The notes beneath the pieces are model-generated. The model saw only the letters and a list, made by a program, of their open reading frames with translations, was not told the DNA's origin and did no database searches. DNA of 64,000 nt. Origin: Pseudomonas sp. GOM7. Lineage in GTDB: Bacteria; Pseudomonadota; Gammaproteobacteria; Pseudomonadales; Pseudomonadaceae. The stretch covers positions 992,001-1,056,000 of the forward strand of contig NZ_CP113519.1 in the NCBI RefSeq assembly GCF_026723825.1, in the 5' to 3' direction. The position numbers and the translations under genes are program-made. The number at the start of each line of letters is the position of its first letter. Within the stretch, counting starts at the first letter, position 1. Positions 53,992 through 64,000 of this stretch are shown piece by piece.

Positions 53992-54030
53992 GCTTTGTCA
54001 TGATCCGGATTGCATTCGGGCCATGTCGTT

Positions 54031-55707
54031 TCAGGCGGCCTGGGCGCTGGTGACCATCTTGCGCGCATGGGCCAGGGATTCCTCGGTCAGGTCGACGCCG
54101 CCGAGCATGCGGGCGATTTCCTCGACGCGGCCGTTCTCGTCCAGCTTGCTCACGGCGGTTGAGGTGGCATCGACGCCGCGCTGCTTGTGCACGAACAGGT
54201 GCTGATGCCCCTGGGCGGCCACTTGCGGCAGGTGGGTGACGCACAGCACCTGGCCGCGCTCGCCCAGGCGGCGCAGCAGTTGCCCGACCACTTCGGCGGT
54301 GGGGCCGCCGATGCCCACGTCCACTTCGTCGAATACCAGGGTCGGCACGCGTGAGGTCTGTGCGGTAATCACCTGGATCGCCAGGCTGATGCGCGACAGT
54401 TCGCCGCCCGAGGCCACCTTGGCCAGACCGCGCAGCGGCTGCCCCGGGTTGGCGCTGACCAGGAACTCTACGGCCTCCAGGCCATTGCCGTTGGGTTCGG
54501 CACCGTCCAGGGGTTGTAGCTGGATGCTGAAACGCCCGCCAGGCATGCCCAGCGTCTGCATCTCCTCTTGCACGGCCGTAGCCAGGCGTTCGGCCGCGTT
54601 GCTGCGCAGGGCGCTGAGTTCGGTGGCCTTTTCCTGATAGTGACGTTCATAGGCGGCCAGTTCTTCGGCCAGGCGCTCGCCGGCTTCGTCGTCGGCATTG
54701 AGGCTTTCCAGCTCCTCGAACAGTTGCTGCTGCAGGGCGGCCAGTTCAGTGGGTTGGATGCGGTGCTTGCGCGCCAGGGTATAGATGGTGTCCAGGCGCT
54801 CTTCGAGAAACTGCTGGCGCTGCGGGTCGGCATCGAAGTGATCGACGAAGCGGTTCAGCTCGCCTACGGCTTCCTCCACCTGGATCTGTGCATTGGCCAG
54901 CAGGTTGCTGGCTTCGCCCAAGGCACCGCCCTGTCCGGCGAAGGTGCCGAGGCGGTTGAGGCTGGCGGTGAGCGCCGAGAGCACGTTGCCGGCGTCGCTC
55001 TCGCTGCACAGGTCGAGTACCTGACGGCAGGCGCCGAGCAGGGCTTCGGCATTGCTCAGGGCCTTGTGCTCCTGCTCGAGCTGTTCCAGCTCGTTCTCGC
55101 CTAGGGCAAGGTTCTCCAGTTCTTCGAGCTGGTAGCTGAGCAACTGGTGGCGGGCGCGTTGTTCGTCACTCTGGCTAGAGATGCGTTCCAGCTCGTTGCG
55201 CGTCTGCTTCCAGCGTTGCGCGGCGAGCTGCACCTGGCGCGCCAGTTCCTGACTGCCGGCGTAATCGTCGAGCAGGCGGCGGTGAGTGTCACTCTTGAGC
55301 AGCGATTGGTGTTCGTGCTGGCTGTGGATGTCGATGATCAGTTCGCCAAGGGCCTTGAGGTCGGCTTGCGGGCAGGGGCTGCCGTTGATGTAGCCGCGTG
55401 AGCGGCCCTCGGCGGTGATCACCCGGCGCAGGATGCACGGGCCGTCGTTGTCCAGGTCGCGCTCGGCAAGCCAGGCGCGGGCTTCGGGGATGTCGGCCAG
55501 GTCGAAGCTGGCGAGGATGTCCGCCTTGTCCGCGCCGGGGCGCACCACGGCGCTGTCGGCGCGGTCACCCAGGCACAGGCCGAGGGCGTCGAGCATGATC
55601 GATTTACCAGCACCGGTTTCGCCGCTGATGGCGCTCATGCCGGCGTCCAGCTCGAGGTCCAGATGGTCGACGATGGCGTAGTTGTGGATGGACAGGTGCA
55701 CCAGCAT
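54031..55707 (-). CDS. recN: DNA repair protein RecN
   Basis: 558 aa SMC-like ATPase. Walker A ISGETGAGKSIMLDALGLCLGDRAD (about 28-52), a coiled-coil centre with long acidic helices (about 150-360), the ABC signature VASGGELSRISLAI (about 430) and Walker B LVFDEVDVGIGG. RecN helps bring broken DNA ends together during recombinational repair. A LexA box lies 24 nt before the start, consistent with SOS induction. Confidence 0.97.
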   Translation of the reverse strand: MLVHLSIHNYAIVDHLDLELDAGMSAISGETGAGKSIMLDALGLCLGDRADSAVVRPGADKADILASFDLADIPEARAWLAERDLDNDGPCILRRVITAEGRSRGYINGSPCPQADLKALGELIIDIHSQHEHQSLLKSDTHRRLLDDYAGSQELARQVQLAAQRWKQTRNELERISSQSDEQRARHQLLSYQLEELENLALGENELEQLEQEHKALSNAEALLGACRQVLDLCSESDAGNVLSALTASLNRLGTFAGQGGALGEASNLLANAQIQVEEAVGELNRFVDHFDADPQRQQFLEERLDTIYTLARKHRIQPTELAALQQQLFEELESLNADDEAGERLAEELAAYERHYQEKATELSALRSNAAERLATAVQEEMQTLGMPGGRFSIQLQPLDGAEPNGNGLEAVEFLVSANPGQPLRGLAKVASGGELSRISLAIQVITAQTSRVPTLVFDEVDVGIGGPTAEVVGQLLRRLGERGQVLCVTHLPQVAAQGHQHLFVHKQRGVDATSTAVSKLDENGRVEEIARMLGGVDLTEESLAHARKMVTSAQAA

Positions 55708-55730
55708 GGCGAACGCTCCCGAATTGATGT

Positions 55731-55746
55731 CTGGTTATTTATACAG
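55731..55746. promoter_or_regulatory. LexA (SOS) box upstream of recN
   Basis: ctggttatttatacag fits CTG-N10-CAG with an AT-rich centre, the Pseudomonas LexA box. It lies 24 nt upstream of the recN ATG, a position where bound LexA would block transcription. Confidence 0.8.
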
Positions 55747-55783
55747 TGTTTTTTCTCGTGCTGACAATCCTCCTTTATCGCCC

Positions 55784-55812
55784 CTTGAAAGCTGTGGAAT
55801 TGGCTCCATATA
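55784..55812 (+). promoter_or_regulatory. Sigma-32 promoter for grpE
   Basis: -35 CTTGAAA (55784-55790) and -10 CTCCATATA (55804-55812), 13-nt spacer. The -35 matches the heat-shock consensus exactly, the -10 closely. It lies about 54 nt upstream of grpE. Confidence 0.88.
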
Positions 55813-55865
55813 GGCGGCAGGTGCGCGGTTCGGATCCGCGCCGATTCATTCGAGAGGAGAGAGGC

Positions 55866-56435
55866 ATGGCTGACGAACAGAACCTGGATACGCAGAACCC
55901 CGAGGCGCAGGCGGCCGAGAATGCCGCGTCGAGCGATGATCTGGCGGCTCGCGTGCAGGCCCTGGAAGAGCAGCTAGCAGCGGCGCAGGATCAGTCGTTG
56001 CGCATGGCGGCCGAGCTGCAGAACGTGCGTCGTCGCGCCGAGCAGGACGTGGAGAAGGCGCACAAGTTCGCCCTGGAAAAGTTCGCCAACGACCTGCTGC
56101 CGGTGGTCGACAGCCTGGAGCGTGGTCTGGAGTTGTCCAGCCCGAACGACGAAGCGCTCAAGGCCGTGCGCGAGGGCATGCAACTGACCCTCAAGCTGTT
56201 CATCGACACCCTGGCCCGGCATTCGCTGGAGGCGCTCGACCCGCACGGTGAGCCGTTCAACCCGGAGCACCACCAGGCCATGGCGATGGAAGAGAGCACC
56301 AACGTCGAGCCGAACTCCGTGCTCAAGGTGTTCCAGAAGGGCTATCTGCTCAATGGTCGCCTGCTGCGCCCGGCCATGGTCGTGGTCAGCAAGGCACCGA
56401 CCACGCCGCCGCCGTCCATCGACGAGCAGGCTTGA
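55866..56435 (+). CDS. grpE: Nucleotide exchange factor GrpE
   Basis: 189 aa from the ATG at 55866, with GAGAGGAGAGAGGC just upstream. An acidic disordered N-terminus, a long coiled-coil (about 35-95, [48 protein letters not shown] region) and a C-terminal beta domain with FNPEHHQAM and [22 protein letters not shown]. It releases ADP from DnaK. First gene of the grpE-dnaK-dnaJ set; sigma-32 promoters precede grpE and dnaK. Confidence 0.97.
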   Translation: MADEQNLDTQNPEAQAAENAASSDDLAARVQALEEQLAAAQDQSLRMAAELQNVRRRAEQDVEKAHKFALEKFANDLLPVVDSLERGLELSSPNDEALKAVREGMQLTLKLFIDTLARHSLEALDPHGEPFNPEHHQAMAMEESTNVEPNSVLKVFQKGYLLNGRLLRPAMVVVSKAPTTPPPSIDEQA

Positions 56436-56459
56436 AATATCCGGGGGCGACCCCATCTC
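56431..56459 (+). promoter_or_regulatory. Sigma-32 promoter for dnaK, overlapping the end of grpE
   Basis: -35 CTTGAAA (56431-56437) contains the grpE stop codon TGA; -10 CCCCATCTC (56451-56459) follows after exactly 13 nt. This is close to the E. coli consensus at both boxes. It lies about 75 nt upstream of the dnaK ATG. Confidence 0.88.
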
Positions 56460-56534
56460 TGAGTCAAGCGTTTTAGTGCTACCGGCGCCTGCGAAACGAG
56501 GCGACGGAAAAATCAAAGTTTCGGGAGAACATTC

Positions 56535-58451
<1,917 letters not shown>

Positions 58452-58514
58452 GGTCAGCGGCCTCGCGCCGCGCCTTCTTTCGCTCCGACCCGTCGTCCGC
58501 GGCGGGCAGGATTC

Positions 58515-58543
58515 GCCGCGCGGGAGCTCTCTCCCGCGTCGGC
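58515..58543 (+). other. GC-rich hairpin between dnaK and dnaJ
   Basis: Stem cgcgggag (58519-58526) / ctcccgcg (58531-58538), CTCT loop, extended by gccg/cggc with one bulge. No T tract. It may reduce dnaJ expression relative to dnaK or mark an mRNA processing point. Confidence 0.6.
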
Positions 58544-58581
58544 GTATCTGGAGCTCACGAATCTGAGAGTGCAGCACAACT

Positions 58582-59709
58582 ATGGCAAAACGAGACTATT
58601 ACGAAATCCTGGGCGTGGAACGCGGCGCCAGCGAGGCGGACCTGAAGAAGGCCTACCGCCGCCTGGCGATGAAGTACCATCCGGACCGCAACCCGGATGA
58701 CAAAGAGGCCGAAGAGCGCTTCAAGGAGGCCAACGAGGCCTACGAAGTGCTCTCCGATGCGGCCAAGCGTTCGGCCTATGACCAGTACGGTCATGCCGGT
58801 GTCGACCCGCAGATGGGTGGCGCTGGCGGTGCCGGTTTCGGCGGCGCCAACTTCTCCGACATCTTCGGTGACGTGTTCAGCGATTTCTTCGGCGGTGGCC
58901 GTGGCGGTTCTCGTGGTGGCGCTCAGCGCGGCTCGGATCTGCGCTACACCCTGGAACTGGATCTGGAAGAGGCGGTGCGTGGTACCAACGTGACCATTCG
59001 CGTGCCGACCCTGGTCGGTTGCAAGACCTGCGATGGCACGGGTGCCAAGAAAGGCACCAGCCCGGTGACCTGTACCACCTGTGGTGGTATCGGTCAGGTA
59101 CGCATGCAACAGGGCTTCTTCTCCGTACAGCAGACCTGCCCGCGCTGCCATGGCACCGGCAAGATGATCACCGACCCCTGTGGCAGTTGCCATGGTCAGG
59201 GCCGTGTGGAAGAGAGCAAGACGTTGTCGGTCAAGGTACCGCCAGGCGTCGACACCGGCGACCGCATTCGCCTATCCGGCGAGGGCGAGGCGGGTGCCCA
59301 TGGCGGCCCGGCCGGCGACCTCTATGTGGTGGTCAACGTGCGCGAGCACGCGATCTTCCAGCGTGACGGCAAGCATCTGTACTGTGAGGTGCCGATCAGC
59401 TTCGCCGACGCTGCCCTGGGAGGCGAGCTGGAAGTGCCGACCCTTGATGGTCGGGTCAAGCTGAAGATCCCCGAAGGTACCCAGACCGGCAAGCTGTTCC
59501 GCCTGCGTGGCAAGGGCGTGGCCCCGGTACGGGGTGGTGCGGCAGGCGACCTGATGTGCCGGGTGGCGGTGGAAACGCCGGTCAACTTGAACAAGCGTCA
59601 GCGCGAACTGCTCGAGGAGTTCCGCAAGTCGCTGCAGGGCGACGACTCCCACTCGCCCAAGGCCAGTGGCTGGTTCGAGGGCGTGAAGCGCTTCTTCGGT
59701 GACGTTTAA
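58582..59709 (+). CDS. dnaJ: Chaperone DnaJ (Hsp40)
   Basis: 375 aa. J-domain with [10 protein letters not shown] (HPD at about 33-35), Gly/Phe-rich linker (about 75-118), and four zinc-binding CXXCXGXG repeats: [24 protein letters not shown] and CGSCHGQG (about 150-210), then C-terminal substrate-binding domains. It hands unfolded substrates to DnaK and stimulates its ATPase. 130 nt separate it from dnaK. There is no strong ribosome site (GAGAG at 14 nt). Confidence 0.97.
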   Translation: MAKRDYYEILGVERGASEADLKKAYRRLAMKYHPDRNPDDKEAEERFKEANEAYEVLSDAAKRSAYDQYGHAGVDPQMGGAGGAGFGGANFSDIFGDVFSDFFGGGRGGSRGGAQRGSDLRYTLELDLEEAVRGTNVTIRVPTLVGCKTCDGTGAKKGTSPVTCTTCGGIGQVRMQQGFFSVQQTCPRCHGTGKMITDPCGSCHGQGRVEESKTLSVKVPPGVDTGDRIRLSGEGEAGAHGGPAGDLYVVVNVREHAIFQRDGKHLYCEVPISFADAALGGELEVPTLDGRVKLKIPEGTQTGKLFRLRGKGVAPVRGGAAGDLMCRVAVETPVNLNKRQRELLEEFRKSLQGDDSHSPKASGWFEGVKRFFGDV

Positions 59710-59711
59710 TT

Positions 59712-60597
<886 letters not shown>

Positions 60598-60680
60598 GCT
60601 GCAAGTCTCAAGCGACAAGCTGCAAGTAAGGGCTTGACTACTCAGGGCGGACTTTTCCGCTGACGAGCTTGCAGCTTGCA
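60598..60680. repeat. AAGCTGCAAG-type short repeat tract
   Basis: Begins with the dapB stop region: aagctgcaagtctcaagc, gacaagctgcaag, then complementary gagcttgcagcttgcag (60667-60680). Same word set as at 50003-50095 and 59712-59785. Confidence 0.7.
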
Positions 60681-60791
60681 GGGGGCGGCCATCCGTATTG
60701 CAGCTTGGAATTCGGGTGGACCGAAAAAGGCTTTTCCTGTAAGCTTCCTGTTTTAGTGTGTCCACTAAAAGTTACGCAGAATGGCTCAAAT

Positions 60792-60831
60792 AAAAAAGCG
60801 GGATGACCTTCACACGTCATCCCGCTTTTTT
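60792..60831 (+). terminator. Strong terminator between dapB and carA
   Basis: Perfect 15-16-bp stem aaaaaagcgggatgac / gtcatcccgctttttt, 9-nt loop. It lies 45 nt before the carA start codon, leaving little room for a separate carA promoter; it may therefore act as an attenuator for carA. Confidence 0.88.
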
Positions 60832-60875
60832 ACAACCTGCGTTTGCTTCAAGCCTTGATCGAGACGGAGGTCTTC

Positions 60876-62024
60876 TTGACTAAGCCAGCCCCCAAACCTG
60901 CCATTTTGGCCCTTGCTGACGGCAGCATTTTTCGCGGCGATTCCATCGGGGCCGATGGCCAGACGATCGGAGAGGTGGTGTTCAACACCGCCATGACCGG
61001 CTATCAGGAAATTCTCACCGATCCGTCCTATGCCCAGCAGATCGTCACCCTGACCTATCCGCACATCGGCAACACCGGCACCACCCCGGAAGACGGCGAA
61101 TCCTGCAGCGTGTGGGCGGCCGGTCTGATCATTCGTGACCTGCCGCTGATCTCCAGTAGCTGGCGCGACAAGCAGCCGCTGGACGAATACCTGAAAGCCA
61201 ATGGCACCGTCGCCATCGCCGGTATCGACACCCGCCGCCTGACCCGCATCCTGCGTGAGAAGGGCTCGCAGAACGGCTGCATCCTCACCGGCGCCGATGC
61301 CACCGAAGAGAAGGCTCTGGAGCTGGCGCGCAGCTTCCCGGGCCTCAAGGGCATGGATCTGGCCAAGGAAGTCACCTGCGCCACCGCCTACGAGTGGCGC
61401 TCCAGTGTATGGAACCTGGAAAGCGACAGCCACCCGCTGATCCCGGCCGAGGATCTGCCGTACCACGTGGTGGCCTACGACTACGGTGTGAAGCTGAACA
61501 TCCTGCGCATGCTGGTCGCTCGCGGCTGCCGCCTGACCGTGGTACCGGCGCAGACCCCGGCCAGTGAAGTGCTGGCGCTGAAGCCCGATGGCGTATTCCT
61601 CTCCAACGGCCCAGGCGACCCCGAGCCGTGCGATTACGCGATCAAGGCGATCCAGGAAATCCTGGAAACCGAGATCCCGGTGTTCGGTATCTGCCTCGGC
61701 CACCAGCTTCTGGCCCTGGCCTCCGGTGCCAAGACCGTCAAGATGGGCCACGGCCACCACGGTGCCAATCACCCGGTGCAGGATCTCGACAGCGGCGTGG
61801 TGATGATCACCAGCCAGAACCACGGTTTCGCCGTGGACGAGAGCAGCCTGCCGAGCAATGTGCGGCCGATCCACAAGTCGCTGTTCGATGGCACCCTGCA
61901 GGGTATCGAGCGTACCGACAAGGACGCCTTCAGCTTCCAGGGCCACCCTGAGGCCAGTCCCGGCCCGCACGACGTCGCCCCGCTGTTCGACCGCTTCATC
62001 GAAGCCATGGCCAAGCGCCGCTAA
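60876..62024 (+). CDS. carA: Carbamoyl-phosphate synthase small (glutaminase) subunit
   Basis: 382 aa starting with TTG at 60876, chosen because CGGAGG lies 5 nt upstream and the product then begins (M)[20 protein letters not shown], matching CarA. No in-frame ATG exists nearby. The N-domain is followed by a class I glutaminase with [15 protein letters not shown], the nucleophile Cys in [16 protein letters not shown] (about 267) and His/Glu in [13 protein letters not shown] (about 350). It supplies ammonia from glutamine to CarB for arginine and pyrimidine synthesis. Confidence 0.95.
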   Translation: MTKPAPKPAILALADGSIFRGDSIGADGQTIGEVVFNTAMTGYQEILTDPSYAQQIVTLTYPHIGNTGTTPEDGESCSVWAAGLIIRDLPLISSSWRDKQPLDEYLKANGTVAIAGIDTRRLTRILREKGSQNGCILTGADATEEKALELARSFPGLKGMDLAKEVTCATAYEWRSSVWNLESDSHPLIPAEDLPYHVVAYDYGVKLNILRMLVARGCRLTVVPAQTPASEVLALKPDGVFLSNGPGDPEPCDYAIKAIQEILETEIPVFGICLGHQLLALASGAKTVKMGHGHHGANHPVQDLDSGVVMITSQNHGFAVDESSLPSNVRPIHKSLFDGTLQGIERTDKDAFSFQGHPEASPGPHDVAPLFDRFIEAMAKRR

Positions 62025-62060
62025 GCCCGCCGACTGACCCAAGGATTCGAGAGAGATAAA

Positions 62061-64000
<1,940 letters not shown>

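Overview
The window reads as chromosomal DNA of a Pseudomonas, most likely of the P. oleovorans/mendocina/alcaliphila side of the genus. This is inferred from gene content, high GC and gene order, not from a marker-gene search. There are no tRNA or rRNA genes, no transposases, no phage genes and no CRISPR array. Nearly all the sequence is dense protein-coding core genome, with one non-coding stretch of about 1 kb (24150-25173) and several families of small intergenic repeats.

Layout. 1-1808: end of the GTPase gene obgE, then proB and creA, a familiar Pseudomonas order. 1903-9644: malate:quinone oxidoreductase, a YajG lipoprotein, several small uncharacterised proteins, an acyltransferase, two small CPXCG/DUF2007 proteins, an SRAP-family protein with altered catalytic residues, an M48 lipoprotein protease and a SnoaL-like protein. 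9754-13288: a GDT1-family cation transporter behind what looks like a yybP-ykoY (Mn2+) riboswitch, rsmC, a 2-hydroxyacid dehydrogenase and a LysE exporter. 13420-24149: a lipid-related locus with an AlkK-like acyl-CoA ligase, a DUF1302 protein, a DUF1329 protein, a MalT/AlkS-type LuxR regulator, an uncharacterised exported protein, a TetR regulator and an alpha/beta hydrolase. 24150-25173: two diverged inverted copies of a non-coding repeat. 25174-29364: a metal-dependent-hydrolase-family protein divergent from an AraC regulator, an MBL hydrolase, and two tandem OmpA-like lipoproteins. 29541-35444: a very large hybrid histidine kinase with three receiver domains, followed at once by a REC-PAS-GGDEF-EAL protein. 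35502-41325: a YihG-like acyltransferase, ackA-pta, an SlyD-type isomerase and a glutathione peroxidase. 41513-44077: clpB. 44297-50000: the lactate utilisation cluster lldP-lldD-dld with divergent lldR and a clear operator. 50099-64000: smpB, an SNF transporter, ratA, rnfH, bamE, fur, recN, grpE, dnaK, dnaJ, dapB, carA and the first 60% of carB.

How the genes work together. The lactate cluster imports lactate and oxidises both enantiomers to pyruvate. ackA-pta interconverts acetyl-CoA and acetate with ATP yield. clpB, grpE, dnaK and dnaJ form the disaggregation/folding machine, and three sigma-32-type promoters with the same 13-nt spacer precede clpB, grpE and dnaK. recN has a LexA-type box. 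The kinase plus GGDEF-EAL pair looks like a phosphorelay feeding cyclic-di-GMP turnover. The least understood system is 13420-21556, where an acyl-CoA ligase is grouped with a DUF1302/DUF1329 envelope pair and a large ATP-dependent LuxR regulator. It suggests uptake or processing of a hydrophobic acyl substrate at the cell envelope.
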